Below, one piece after another: positions 45,321 through 53,997 of a stretch of 62,217 bases of DNA. Within the stretch, counting starts at the first letter, position 1, and every line of letters starts with the position of its first letter. Under the pieces are notes generated by a model. It was not told the origin of the DNA and did no database searches. It saw only the letters and a list, made by a program, of their open reading frames with translations. The position numbers and the translations under genes are program-made. Source of the stretch: Caulobacter endophyticus (GTDB lineage Bacteria; Pseudomonadota; Alphaproteobacteria; Caulobacterales; Caulobacteraceae); assembly GCF_003116815.1 (NCBI RefSeq), contig NZ_QDKQ01000074.1, positions 1 to 62,217 on the forward strand, in the 5' to 3' direction.

Positions 45321-45356
45321 TTGCGTTATGCGTTAAATATTGTGTCCTGACGCAAT
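45321..45356. promoter_or_regulatory. Candidate ArsR operator and promoter of the VOC operon
   Basis: A tandem TGCGTTA repeat (45322-45328 and 45329-45335) lies in an AT-rich stretch. An inverted TGACGCAA half-site follows at 45348-45355. It ends just before the AGGAGG ribosome site of the first gene. The third gene of the operon is an ArsR regulator, so this is a plausible autoregulatory site. Confidence 0.45.
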
Positions 45357-45367
45357 AGGAGGCGCTT

Positions 45368-45811
45368 ATGGCCCGCTTGACTTCGGCCCTCTGCTACAAG
45401 GATCCCAAGGCCGCCCTGAAATGGCTGGAGGCCGCGTTCGGCTTCGAGCTGGTGCTGCTGATCGAGGACGGCGAGGGCAATCTGGCCCACTCGCAGATGG
45501 CGCTGGGCGAGGCCCACGTGATGGTCGGCAACGAATGGAGCGCAGACCACGCCAGCCCCGCCTCGCTGGGCGGCAAGAACACCCAGACGGTGCACATCCA
45601 TATCGACGAGGACGTCGACGCCCATTGCGAGCGCGCCCGCGCCGCCGGGGCCGAGATCCTGGCGGAGCCGGACACCCAGTTCTACGGCGACCGCACCTAT
45701 CGCTGCCGCGACCTGGAGGGCCACATCTGGACGGTGGGCCAGACGGTCAAGGCCGTCACCCGCGAAGAGGCGGAGGCCGCCACGGGGCTGAAGATCCAGG
45801 GCTGGGCGTGA
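45368..45811 (+). CDS. VOC (glyoxalase/bleomycin-resistance-like) family protein
   Basis: A 147-residue protein with two paired beta-alpha-beta-beta-beta modules: ARLTSALCYKDPKAALKWLEAAFGFE and the second half CRDLEGHIWTVGQTV. Glyoxalase-fold proteins bind metals or small molecules. The reaction is unknown. It leads a four-gene operon whose members overlap by four bases each. Confidence 0.82.
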   Translation: MARLTSALCYKDPKAALKWLEAAFGFELVLLIEDGEGNLAHSQMALGEAHVMVGNEWSADHASPASLGGKNTQTVHIHIDEDVDAHCERARAAGAEILAEPDTQFYGDRTYRCRDLEGHIWTVGQTVKAVTREEAEAATGLKIQGWA

Positions 45812-46149
45812 GCCCCGACGACTTCCGCCGGCTGGCCCTGGCCCTGCCGGGCGTGGTCGAGGGCGCGCACATGGGCGCGAGCGATTTCCGCGTCGGGCGG
45901 ATTTTCGCCACCCTGGGCTATCCCGACGCCCGCTTCGGCATGGTGCAGCTGACCCGCGACCTGCAGGAGGTGCTGGTGGCCGCCGAGCCGGCCGCCTTCG
46001 TTCCGGTCAAGGGCGGCTGGGGCCTGAAGGGGGCGACCAACGTCGTGCTCGACGCCGTCGATGAACCAACTCTCAAGAGCGCCCTGGAGCAGGCCTGGCG
46101 GCTGAAGGCCGGCAAGCGCCTTCTCGCCGAACTGGACGCCCGGACATGA
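45808..46149 (+). CDS. MmcQ/YjbR family protein
   Basis: A 113-residue YjbR/MmcQ-like protein (DFRRLALALPGVVEGAHMG, then KGATNVVLDAVDEPTLKSALEQAWRL). The family has a CyaY-like DNA-binding fold. The GTG start at 45808 overlaps the preceding stop (GTGA), and the next gene overlaps by ATGA. Its role is unknown. Confidence 0.8.
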   Translation: MSPDDFRRLALALPGVVEGAHMGASDFRVGRIFATLGYPDARFGMVQLTRDLQEVLVAAEPAAFVPVKGGWGLKGATNVVLDAVDEPTLKSALEQAWRLKAGKRLLAELDART

Positions 46150-46469
46150 GCCTCGACCGCACCCTGGCGGCCCTGGCCGAGCCGCATCGTCGGCGGACGG
46201 TCGAGCTGCTGGCGGATGGTCCGCGCCGGGCCGGCGAGCTGGCCGAGGCGCTTGGCCTGTCGCCGCCGGCCATGAGCCGCCACCTGCGGGCGCTTCGGGA
46301 GGCGCGGCTGGTCGAGGAGAGCCACCCGCCGTTCGACGCCCGGGTGCGGGTCTACGCCCTGCGGCCGCAGCCGATGGCCGAGCTGAAGGCCTGGGCCGCC
46401 GCCGCAGAGACGCTGTGGAGCGACCAGTTGCTGGCGCTGAAGGTCCATGTCGAGGCGGAGGGCGAATGA
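46146..46469 (+). CDS. ArsR family winged-helix regulator
   Basis: A 107-residue ArsR-like repressor (LAALAEPHRRRTVELLADGPRRAGELAEALGLSPPAMSRHLRALREARLVEE). No metal-binding cysteines are present, so it is of the metal-independent type usually paired with SRPBCC proteins. It is coupled to both neighbours by ATGA overlaps and probably represses the operon. Confidence 0.88.
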   Translation: MSLDRTLAALAEPHRRRTVELLADGPRRAGELAEALGLSPPAMSRHLRALREARLVEESHPPFDARVRVYALRPQPMAELKAWAAAAETLWSDQLLALKVHVEAEGE

Positions 46470-46936
46470 GCGCCCGGATCCTCGTGGCCCTGCGCATCAA
46501 GGCGCCGCCCACGCGGGTGTTCGACGCCTTCGTCGGCGAGATCGGCGCCTGGTGGCGGCCCGATCCTTTGTTCTCGTTCACGCCGCGCTCGCCGGGCGTA
46601 CTGGCCTTCGAGGGGGAAGGGGAGGGCGCGCGTCTGGTCGAGCGCCTGGCTTCGGGCAAGACGTTCGAGATCGGCCGGGTGCGCGCCTGGGCCCGCGGCG
46701 AGCGGCTGGTGTTCGGCTGGCGCCAGGCGGCGTTCGCGCCCGATATGGACACCGAGGTCGAGGTTACCTTCGAAGCCGTCGGCGGGGAGACGCGGGTCAC
46801 CGTCCAGCATCGCGGCTGGGAGACCGTGCCCGCCGAGCACGTGGCGCGGCACGGCTTCCCGGATCAGCTGTTCCTGCTGCGCCACGGTCAGTGGTGGACG
46901 GGGCTGCTGGAGGGATTGGCCCAGCACTTGGGCTGA
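46466..46936 (+). CDS. SRPBCC (AHSA1/START-like) domain protein
   Basis: A 156-residue protein of the AHSA1-like SRPBCC superfamily (IKAPPTRVFDAFV near the start, VTFEAVGGETRVTVQHRGWE, and a C-terminal helix QWWTGLLEGLAQHL). It forms a hydrophobic ligand-binding pocket. ArsR-SRPBCC pairs are widespread. The ligand is unknown. Confidence 0.83.
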   Translation: MSARILVALRIKAPPTRVFDAFVGEIGAWWRPDPLFSFTPRSPGVLAFEGEGEGARLVERLASGKTFEIGRVRAWARGERLVFGWRQAAFAPDMDTEVEVTFEAVGGETRVTVQHRGWETVPAEHVARHGFPDQLFLLRHGQWWTGLLEGLAQHLG

Positions 46937-46945
46937 CAGGCCATG

Positions 46946-47047
46946 CGTTCTTCGAGGCCCGAGGCGCGGGCGTCTCAGGACGAGGACGCCAGCGCAAGAA
47001 GTTCCTCATCCTGAGGTGTGAGCCGAAGGCGAGCCTCGAAGGACGCA
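46946..47047. repeat. Dispersed intergenic inverted repeat
   Basis: The left arm GCGTTCTTCGAGGC (46946-46959) and right arm GCCTCGAAGGACGC (47034-47047) match inversely at 13 of 14 positions. Inside, TCTCAGGACGAGGA and TCCTCATCCTGAGG also pair. It resembles a common Caulobacter intergenic cassette. Confidence 0.7.
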
Positions 47048-47103
47048 ACGCCCTTGCCGACTATCCGACTGGCGGTCAAACATCCCGCTCCCCGGGAGGT
47101 CCC

Positions 47104-48369
47104 ATGTCCGAACCCATCGCCCATCCGGCCCGCAAGGCGGCGCTGGGCTTCATCTTCGTCACCGCCCTGATGGACGTTCTGTCGCTCGGCCTGATGATCC
47201 CCGTGCTGCCCAGCCTGGTGAAGGAGATGGCCGGCGGCCACACCGACGACGCCGCCCAATGGACCGCCGCCTTCGGCATGGTGTGGGGGACGATGCAGTT
47301 CTTCTGCTCGCCGATCCTGGGCATGATGTCCGACCGCTTCGGACGGCGGCCGGTGATCCTGATCTCGATCTTCGGCCTCGGGATCGACTACATCTTCATG
47401 GCCCTGGCCCCGACCCTGTGGTGGCTGTTCGTCGGCCGCATCATCCACGGGGCCACGGCCGCCAGCTTCTCGGCGGCGGGCGCCTACATCGCCGACGTCA
47501 CGCCCGAGAAGGGCAGGGCCAAGGCCTTCGGCCTGATCGGCGCGGCCTGGAGCGTCGGCTTCATCGCCGGCCCGGCGCTGGGCGGCCTGCTGGGCAAGAT
47601 CGACCTGCACCTGCCGTTCTGGGTGGCCGCGGCCATGGCCCTGCTGAACTGGCTGTACGGCCTGCTGGTGCTGCCGGAATCCCTGCCGCCCGAGAAGCGC
47701 ATCACCCGCTTCGACTGGAAGAAGGCCAATCCGGTCGGCTCGCTGAAGCTTCTGGGCTCGCACCCCGACCTGCCGCGCCTGGGCGTCGTCAGCTTCCTGA
47801 TGCAGCTGGCCCACAACGCCTATCCCAGCGTCTTTGTGCTCTACACCGGCTATCGCTACGGCTGGGACACCGCCCAGATCGGCCTTCTGATGATGCTGTC
47901 GGGCGTGCTGGGCGTGATCGTCCAGGCTCTGCTGATCGGGCCGATCGTCGACCGGCTGAAGGAGCGCGGGGCGGTGATCGTCGGCCTCGTCTGCTTCGTC
48001 GTGTCGTTCGCGGTCTTCGCCTTCGCGCCCAACGGCTGGATCTTCGCCTCGGGCCTCGCCGTCAGCGCCTTCGCCGCCCTGATCCAGCCCGGCCTGATGG
48101 GCATGATGACCAGGCGCGTGGGTCCCAGCGAGCAGGGCCAGTTGCAGGGCGCCAACTCGGCGATCATGGGGCTGACGGCGATCATCGGCCCGGCGCTCTA
48201 CGGCCTGTCGCTGGCCTTCGCCGTACGCCACGAGCAGACCCTGCAACTGCCGGGGCTGCCGCTGGTCATCGCCGGCCTGCTGGCCCTGGGCGGCCTGATG
48301 GTGATCCTCAGCACCCGCCGCGCCCGTCCGGCGGCGGTCGCGGAACCGGGCCTTGATCCCGCGCGCTGA
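47104..48369 (+). CDS. MFS transporter, TCR/Tet-like
   Basis: A 421-residue 12-helix transporter of the tetracycline-resistance-like branch: MDVLSLGLMIPVLPSL in TM1, SDRFGRRPVILISIFG after TM2, and GAYIADVTPEKGRAKAFGLIGAAWSVGFIAGP at motif C. Such proteins export drugs or metabolites by proton antiport. GGGAGG precedes the ATG. It stands alone after a repeat element. Confidence 0.87.
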   Translation: MSEPIAHPARKAALGFIFVTALMDVLSLGLMIPVLPSLVKEMAGGHTDDAAQWTAAFGMVWGTMQFFCSPILGMMSDRFGRRPVILISIFGLGIDYIFMALAPTLWWLFVGRIIHGATAASFSAAGAYIADVTPEKGRAKAFGLIGAAWSVGFIAGPALGGLLGKIDLHLPFWVAAAMALLNWLYGLLVLPESLPPEKRITRFDWKKANPVGSLKLLGSHPDLPRLGVVSFLMQLAHNAYPSVFVLYTGYRYGWDTAQIGLLMMLSGVLGVIVQALLIGPIVDRLKERGAVIVGLVCFVVSFAVFAFAPNGWIFASGLAVSAFAALIQPGLMGMMTRRVGPSEQGQLQGANSAIMGLTAIIGPALYGLSLAFAVRHEQTLQLPGLPLVIAGLLALGGLMVILSTRRARPAAVAEPGLDPAR

Positions 48370-48470
48370 ACGCCTTGATTGCGCCCGAAAACTTCGCTGT
48401 TTAAGGGGCGAGAGCGCGTGCCTGGCTCTCGCAGGCCGGGCGCGCCGCAAGATCTGACGGAGCCATCGAC

Positions 48471-49907
48471 TTGTCCAAGCCCGCCCTTCGCGTCCTGCTT
48501 CCGACCCTGGCCCTCCTGGCCGCCTGCTCGGATCCGGCCTCGCGCAGCCAGGCCCAGTCCATCCCGGAACTCGCCCAGCCCACCCGCAAGGCGCCCACCG
48601 ATCCGGGCTCCATGAAGTCGTCCTTCGCCCCGGTGGTGAAGAAGACGGCCCCGGCCATCGTCAACGTCGCCAGCCGCCGCGTGGTGCAGCGCCAGCAGTC
48701 GCGCGACCCGTTCTGGGACTTCTTCATGGGCGGCGCCGGCGGCACGCCCCGCGCCCAGGTGCAGGGTTCGCTGGGTTCGGGCGCCATCGTCCGCGCCGAC
48801 GGGGTGATCATCACCAATCACCACAATATCGAGAACATGAGCGACATCACCGTGCAGCTCGCCGACCGGCGCGAGTTCCCGGCCACGGTGCTGCTCGACG
48901 ATCCGCGCTCGGATCTGGCGGTCCTGAAGATCGACACCAAGGGCGAGCGCCTGCCGACCATCGCCATCGACGACCAGGAGCAGCTGGAGGTCGGCGACCT
49001 GGTTCTGGCCATGGGCAATCCGTTCGGCGTCGGCCAGACCGTCACCAACGGCATCGTCTCGGCCCTGGCCCGCACCGATGTGGGCGCGGCCGAGTTCGGC
49101 AGCTACATCCAGACCGACGCGGCCATCAACCCAGGCAATTCCGGCGGCCCGCTGGTCGACATGGACGGCGACCTGATCGGGGTGAACACCTTCATCATCT
49201 CGCGCTCGGGCTCGTCCAGCGGCGTCGGCTTCGCCATCCCGGCGGCCGTGGTCAAGCAGGTGGTGTCGACGGCCTTGGGCGGCGCCCACAGCGTCGTGCG
49301 GCCCTGGCTGGGCGTGCGCGGCCAGCCAGTCACCGGCGACCTGGCCAGAAGCCTGGGCATGACCACGCCGCGCGGCGTGCTGGTGTCCGACGTCTATCCC
49401 GGCGCCTCGGCCGACAAGGGCGGCATCCGCGAAGGCGACGTCATCCTGTCGATCGACGGCCAGGCGGTGAACGACGAGGGCGGCGGCGCCTTCGCCATCG
49501 GCACCCACAAGGTCGGCGACCGCGTGCCGGTGCAGATCCGCCGCGGCGACCGCGAGCAGACCCTGACCGTCCGCGCCGAGGCCGCGCCGGAGGTCCCCGC
49601 CAAGGACGAGCGCACGATCAGCGGCCGCAACCCCTTCGATGGCGCGACGGTCATGAACCTTTCGCCCGCCTCGGCCCAGGAGATCGGCGCTGACGCCTTC
49701 GCGGGCAAGGGCGTGCTGGTCACCAAGGTCGGCCAGGGCTTCGCACTGAATGCGAACCTTCGCCCAGGCGACTTCGTGCGTGAGGTCAACGGCAAGACCA
49801 TCAACACAACCGCCGATCTCGCCGCCGCAACACGTAGCGACGCAGCGACCTGGACGGTCGTCATCGAGCGCAACGGCCAGCGCATCTCGGCTCGCTTCCG
49901 GACCTGA
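48471..49907 (+). CDS. HtrA/DegP-like trypsin-type protease, lipoprotein
   Basis: A 478-residue envelope protease. The N-terminal signal ends in a lipobox-like LLAAC. The protease domain has H118 (TNHHNIEN), D148 (RSDLAVLK) and S224 (NPGNSGGPL). PDZ domains follow at about 270-365 (RGVLVSDVYPGASADKGGIREGD) and from about 395 to the end. It starts at TTG with ACGGAG upstream. The catalytic-His segment is unusual: TN-H-H replaces the usual TN-N-H-V. It likely degrades or refolds periplasmic proteins. Confidence 0.9.
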   Translation: MSKPALRVLLPTLALLAACSDPASRSQAQSIPELAQPTRKAPTDPGSMKSSFAPVVKKTAPAIVNVASRRVVQRQQSRDPFWDFFMGGAGGTPRAQVQGSLGSGAIVRADGVIITNHHNIENMSDITVQLADRREFPATVLLDDPRSDLAVLKIDTKGERLPTIAIDDQEQLEVGDLVLAMGNPFGVGQTVTNGIVSALARTDVGAAEFGSYIQTDAAINPGNSGGPLVDMDGDLIGVNTFIISRSGSSSGVGFAIPAAVVKQVVSTALGGAHSVVRPWLGVRGQPVTGDLARSLGMTTPRGVLVSDVYPGASADKGGIREGDVILSIDGQAVNDEGGGAFAIGTHKVGDRVPVQIRRGDREQTLTVRAEAAPEVPAKDERTISGRNPFDGATVMNLSPASAQEIGADAFAGKGVLVTKVGQGFALNANLRPGDFVREVNGKTINTTADLAAATRSDAATWTVVIERNGQRISARFRT

Positions 49908-49914
49908 CGCCTCG

Positions 49915-49940
49915 ACCCTCTCCCTTCGGGGAGAGGGTTT
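49915..49940 (+). terminator. Hairpin between htrA-like gene and rarA
   Basis: ACCCTCTCCC (49915-49924) pairs with GGGAGAGGGT (49929-49938) around a TTCG loop, followed by TT. Confidence 0.7.
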
Positions 49941-49973
49941 CCGCTGACCGCGGAACCCCTTAAATCTCCTCCC

Positions 49974-51275
49974 ATGTCCGATCTCTTCCAAGCCGCCGGC
50001 ATGGCGCCTCACGCGCCCGCGCCGCTGGCCGACCGCCTGCGTCCGCAAAGTCTCGACGAGGTCGTGGGCCAGGAGCATCTGCTCGGTCCCGACGGCCCCA
50101 TCGGCCGGATGGCGGCCGCCCATCGCCTGGCCTCGATGATCCTGTGGGGGCCGCCCGGCACCGGCAAGACCACCATCGCCCGCCTGCTGGCCAAGGCGGG
50201 GGGCTACGAGTTCATGCAGATCTCGGCCGTCTTTTCCGGCGTCGCCGACCTGAAGAAGGCCTTCGAGCAGGCCCGCATGCGCCGCCAGTCCGGCCAGAGC
50301 ACCCTGCTGTTCGTCGACGAAATCCACCGCTTCAACCGGGCCCAGCAGGACGGCTTCCTGCCGTTCGTGGAGGAGGGGATCGTCACACTCGTCGGCGCCA
50401 CCACCGAGAACCCGTCGTTCGAACTCAACGGCGCGCTCCTGTCGCGCTGCCAGGTGTTCGTGCTCAAGCGCCTGGACGAGACCTCGCTCGAGGCCCTGCT
50501 GGCCAAGGCCGAGGGGACCGAGAACCGCAAGCTGCCGGTCGACGCCGAGGCCCGCCAGATGTTGATCGCCATGGCCGACGGCGATGGCCGCTACCTGCTG
50601 ACCCTGACCGAGACCCTGCTGTCGATCGGCACGGACACGCCGCTCAATCCGACCCAGCTTGGCCAACTGCTCCAGAAGCGCCGCCCGGCCTACGACAAGG
50701 ATCGCGAGGAGCACTACAATCTCATCTCGGCCCTGCATAAGTCGGTGCGCGGATCCGACCCCGATGCGGCCCTCTACTGGCTGGCGCGGATGCTGGAGGG
50801 CGGGGAAGACCCGCTGTTCATCGCCCGCCGCCTGGTGCGCATGGCCAGCGAGGATATCGGCGCGGCCGATCCGCTTTCCTTGCTGCTGACCACGGCCGCC
50901 AAGGACGCCTACGACTTCCTGGGCAGCCCGGAAGGCGAGCTGGCCCTGGCCCAGGCCGTGGTGCACATGGCCAGCGCGCCCAAGTCCAACGCCGTCTACA
51001 CCGCCTACAAGGCCGCCCGCCGCGCCGCAAAGGAGACCGGCAGCCTGATGCCGCCCTCCCACATCCTCAACGCGCCGACCAAGCTGATGAAGACCCTCGG
51101 CTATGGCGACGGCTACGCCTATGACCACGACGTCGAGGGCGGGGTCTCGGGCCAGAACTACTTCCCCGACGGCATGGCCCGCCCGAAGTTCTACGAGCCC
51201 AAGCACATCGGCGCCGAGGCCAAGGTCAAGGAACGCCTGGACCACTGGAGCCAGCTGCGCAGGGGCGGTAAGTGA
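49974..51275 (+). CDS. rarA: Replication-associated recombination protein A (AAA+ ATPase)
   Basis: A 433-residue RarA/MgsA. It has an N-terminal LADRLRPQSLDEVVGQEHLLG, Walker A GPPGTGKTT, Walker B FVDEIHRFNRAQQD, and a C-terminal tetramerisation region (SLMPPSHILNAPTKLMK). It acts at stalled forks and single-strand gaps. It is coupled by GTGA to a pseudouridine synthase. Confidence 0.95.
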   Translation: MSDLFQAAGMAPHAPAPLADRLRPQSLDEVVGQEHLLGPDGPIGRMAAAHRLASMILWGPPGTGKTTIARLLAKAGGYEFMQISAVFSGVADLKKAFEQARMRRQSGQSTLLFVDEIHRFNRAQQDGFLPFVEEGIVTLVGATTENPSFELNGALLSRCQVFVLKRLDETSLEALLAKAEGTENRKLPVDAEARQMLIAMADGDGRYLLTLTETLLSIGTDTPLNPTQLGQLLQKRRPAYDKDREEHYNLISALHKSVRGSDPDAALYWLARMLEGGEDPLFIARRLVRMASEDIGAADPLSLLLTTAAKDAYDFLGSPEGELALAQAVVHMASAPKSNAVYTAYKAARRAAKETGSLMPPSHILNAPTKLMKTLGYGDGYAYDHDVEGGVSGQNYFPDGMARPKFYEPKHIGAEAKVKERLDHWSQLRRGGK

Positions 51276-52066
51276 CGGCGATGTCCAAGCCGCCCCGCCG
51301 TCCCCCCGCCCAGCCCAAGCCCAAGGCCTCCGACACCCCGATCGAGCTGACGCCCGACGAGATCGGCTTTACGCGCTCGCTGGTGATCCATGAGGACGAC
51401 AGCGTCTTCGTTCTGAACAAGCCCGCGGGCCTGTCCAGCCAGGGCGGCCGGATCAGGGCCCACACGCTGGACGACCTGCTCTGGGCCCTGGCCCGCCGGG
51501 ATCGTCCGCGTCCGCGCCTGATCCATCGCCTCGACCGCGACACCTCGGGCGTGATCCTCACCGCGCGCACCAAGCCGGCGGCGACCTTCCTGGGCAAGGC
51601 CCTGATGGGCAAGCGCTTTCGCAAGACCTACCTGGCCATCGTCGCCCCCGGCGCGCCCGAGCCGCGCGGCGGCCAGATCGACAAGGCGCTGCGCCGCGAA
51701 TCGATCGGCCGCGAGGCCTACATGCGCGTCTGCGAGGACGACCATCCCGACGCCGAGACCGCTCGCAGCCGCTATCGCACCCTGGCCGCCAACGCCCAGG
51801 CCGCGCTGGTGGAGCTTTCCCCCGACACAGGCCGCATGCACCAGCTGCGCGTCCACATGGCCTCGATCGGCCGTCCGATCGCCGGCGACAGCCGCTATGG
51901 CGGGGCGCTGATGCTGGCCGGCGCCCCCGTGCCGCGGTTGATGCTGCATGCGGCCCGGCTTGTGTTCCCGCACCCCGAGGGCGGGGAGCGGCGCATTGAG
52001 GCCCCGCTGCCCGACGACTTCAGGGCCGTGCTGGAAAAGCTGGACTTGGCGCTTCCGGAACGCTGA
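51272..52066 (+). CDS. RluA-type pseudouridine synthase (no S4 domain)
   Basis: A 264-residue RNA pseudouridine synthase. The catalytic motif HRLDRDTSGVIL holds the essential Asp, with DSVFVLNKPAGLSSQGG and SPDTGRMHQLRVHMASIGRPIAGDSRYGG. Its N-terminus lacks an S4 domain and is a Pro/Lys-rich tail. The GTG at 51272 is used because it overlaps the rarA stop; ATG at 51281 is an alternative. Confidence 0.85.
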   Translation: MTAMSKPPRRPPAQPKPKASDTPIELTPDEIGFTRSLVIHEDDSVFVLNKPAGLSSQGGRIRAHTLDDLLWALARRDRPRPRLIHRLDRDTSGVILTARTKPAATFLGKALMGKRFRKTYLAIVAPGAPEPRGGQIDKALRRESIGREAYMRVCEDDHPDAETARSRYRTLAANAQAALVELSPDTGRMHQLRVHMASIGRPIAGDSRYGGALMLAGAPVPRLMLHAARLVFPHPEGGERRIEAPLPDDFRAVLEKLDLALPER

Positions 52067-52104
52067 ACTCGGCCGGGCCGTTTGAGAGGCAAGGGAGAAA
52101 CGCC

Positions 52105-52602
52105 ATGAAAACTCCGCTCGCTCTTGTCGCCAGCGCTCTCGTCCTCGGGGCCTGCGCCACCGCTCAGCCCACCGTCTACCGTCCTCAGGCCAGCGCCACA
52201 GACGTCGGTTTCACCCAGTACAGGCTGGAGGACGGTCGATACCGCGTGACCTTCCGGGGCGGTTCCGGCGCGCCGGTGGGGCAGGTGACCGATTACGCCC
52301 TGCTGCGCGCTGCAGAACTGGCCCTGGCCGACGGCTATTCCTGGTTCAGGGTCGCCGACCGCGTCACCCAGTCGACCGGCGGCGGGGGCGGCCCCACCTT
52401 TTCGGTCGGCGGCGGTTCGGGCAGCTACGGCCGTCGCTCGGCCGTGGGCCTTGGCGTGGGCACGAGCTTCAACCTCGGCCCCAAGCCTGCGCTCAGCACC
52501 ACGCTGGAAGTCGTGTTCGGCAAGGGACCGCGCCCGCCGGGCGAGGCCTATGACGCCCAGAGCGTCGTCAACACCATCGGCAAGGGCATGGGCCGCATCT
52601 GA
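52105..52602 (+). CDS. CC0125/CC1285 family lipoprotein
   Basis: A 165-residue lipoprotein with lipobox VLGAC at the end of the signal. The domain has GFTQYRLEDGRYRVTFRGGSGAPVGQVTDYALLRAAELALADGY. A Gly/Ser-rich linker precedes a final strand region ending IGKGMGRI. The family is known in Caulobacter, but its function is unknown. GGGAG precedes the ATG. Confidence 0.8.
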   Translation: MKTPLALVASALVLGACATAQPTVYRPQASATDVGFTQYRLEDGRYRVTFRGGSGAPVGQVTDYALLRAAELALADGYSWFRVADRVTQSTGGGGGPTFSVGGGSGSYGRRSAVGLGVGTSFNLGPKPALSTTLEVVFGKGPRPPGEAYDAQSVVNTIGKGMGRI

Positions 52603-52629
52603 GACCGCGGGCCGGTCTCAGCGGGCCTG

Positions 52630-53901
52630 CTAGGCCGCGTTGCGCGCGGCGTAGGGATGGGTGGCCCGCAGCGAGGCATGGCTGAGGCCGGCGGTCTCGG
52701 CGGCGGCGAAGTAGCCTTCCGCCGGCAGGCCCTGCAGGCTGACCATCGGCGCCAGGCCGCGCGCCTCGCGGCCGAAGGCCATGATGTCCATGGCGATCTT
52801 CTCGGCCGGGCCGCCCAGGTCGCAGGCGTCCAGCGTCAGGCCGGCCAGGCGGGCGTCGCGCAGGTGCTTGAAGGCTTCCTTGTCGGGCGGCACGCGGGCG
52901 ATGACGCCGCGGGTCAGGGCCTTCAGCAGCCCCACGACTTCCAGCAGGCGGCCGGCGGGCGTACCGCGGGTGACGTCCACCAGTTCGATCATCACGCCGC
53001 CGCGCAGCAGGGCCAGCGACAGGCCCGAGGTCCCGGTCAGCAGGTCACGGCCGCGCTGGGTGCCCAGGGTGCGGAACGAGGCTGGCAGGATCAGGTCGGG
53101 CTTTTCGTTGCCTTGGGCCGCCTTGGCGAAAGCCGCGCCGTAGCGCAGCGTGGCCTCGTCGATGAAGGCGATGTCCTTGTCGGCCAGCTTGGTGATCGCC
53201 CGGCCGCTGATCGAGCGGCCCGTGCCCAGGTGGGTGACGATTGGTTCGACGCGGATCGCCGTGGTGACGTTGCGGCGCAGGCCGATCACGTGCTCCAGCG
53301 CGAAGTCGACGCGCAGGGCCGCGCCGCCGCTGGTCGTGAAGGCCACCGGAGTGCGGCGCATCTCGTCGCTGACGTCGATCTCGGTGCGGAAAGGCGAGCG
53401 TTCGGAGTCGCGGCGGGCGCGGGCGGCCAGCACGACGGCCGGGTCGATCGGACGGCAGACGACGCCGCCGGCCTCGATGCCGATCACCGAGCGCACCCCG
53501 ATGTCGCGCAGTTCAGCCGCGCCCAGCAGGTGGCTCAGCACGTCCTCGAGGATGCGGACGCTGGCGGCCTGGGCCGACAGGCCCTGGTCGTTGTGCGTGG
53601 CGATCAGGAAGTCGTCCTCGCTGACCCGGCCGCGCAGGTCGGCCCGGTCCAGATGTTCGTTCAGCTTGCGCTCGACATAGGTCCAGACGTCGGTGCGCTT
53701 CTGGTCCCACCAGTCGCCGGCCCATCGGCGTACGGCCTTGATGCTGATGACGTTCACCGCGCCGCGGCCGACCAGGTCGGACCCGGCCAGGCGGTTCAGC
53801 ATCGCCGGCGGCAGCGCCAGGCGTTCGGTGATGTCGTCCTTGGGGGGCAGGGAGGCGGGCATCTGACCGTGGGATTCGCGAGTGGAGCCCAGAGGTTGCA
53901 C
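52630..53901 (-). CDS. Unrecognised protein resembling a degenerate GGDEF-EAL tandem
   Basis: A 423-residue soluble protein not assigned to a family with certainty. Residues about 50-125 read like a decayed GGDEF domain (LDRADLRGRVSEDDFLIATHND, with SEDDF where GGDEF would be). Residues about 210-415 follow the EAL layout: TAIRVEPIVTHLGTG in place of the usual start, GRA where EAL would be, and a C-terminal SLQGLPAEGYFAAAETAG segment in the place of the GVE region. No active-site motif survives, so it would be a sensor or partner. It starts at GTG (53901); ATG at 53862 is an alternative. Confidence 0.45.
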   Translation of the reverse strand: MQPLGSTRESHGQMPASLPPKDDITERLALPPAMLNRLAGSDLVGRGAVNVISIKAVRRWAGDWWDQKRTDVWTYVERKLNEHLDRADLRGRVSEDDFLIATHNDQGLSAQAASVRILEDVLSHLLGAAELRDIGVRSVIGIEAGGVVCRPIDPAVVLAARARRDSERSPFRTEIDVSDEMRRTPVAFTTSGGAALRVDFALEHVIGLRRNVTTAIRVEPIVTHLGTGRSISGRAITKLADKDIAFIDEATLRYGAAFAKAAQGNEKPDLILPASFRTLGTQRGRDLLTGTSGLSLALLRGGVMIELVDVTRGTPAGRLLEVVGLLKALTRGVIARVPPDKEAFKHLRDARLAGLTLDACDLGGPAEKIAMDIMAFGREARGLAPMVSLQGLPAEGYFAAAETAGLSHASLRATHPYAARNAA

Positions 53902-53997
53902 TCACTGCCGTTAATCCGCCGTGCAGGAAAAGGGTTGAGCGTACGTTTACCCTGTCGCAAAGCCTTGCCGCATAAGGGCCTTTTTGGTTTCGAGGCG

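Noticed and set aside
48198..51245. A frame of over 1,000 codons on the minus strand opposite the protease and rarA
   Set aside because: Composition and lack of motifs mark it as antisense to two well-supported genes.
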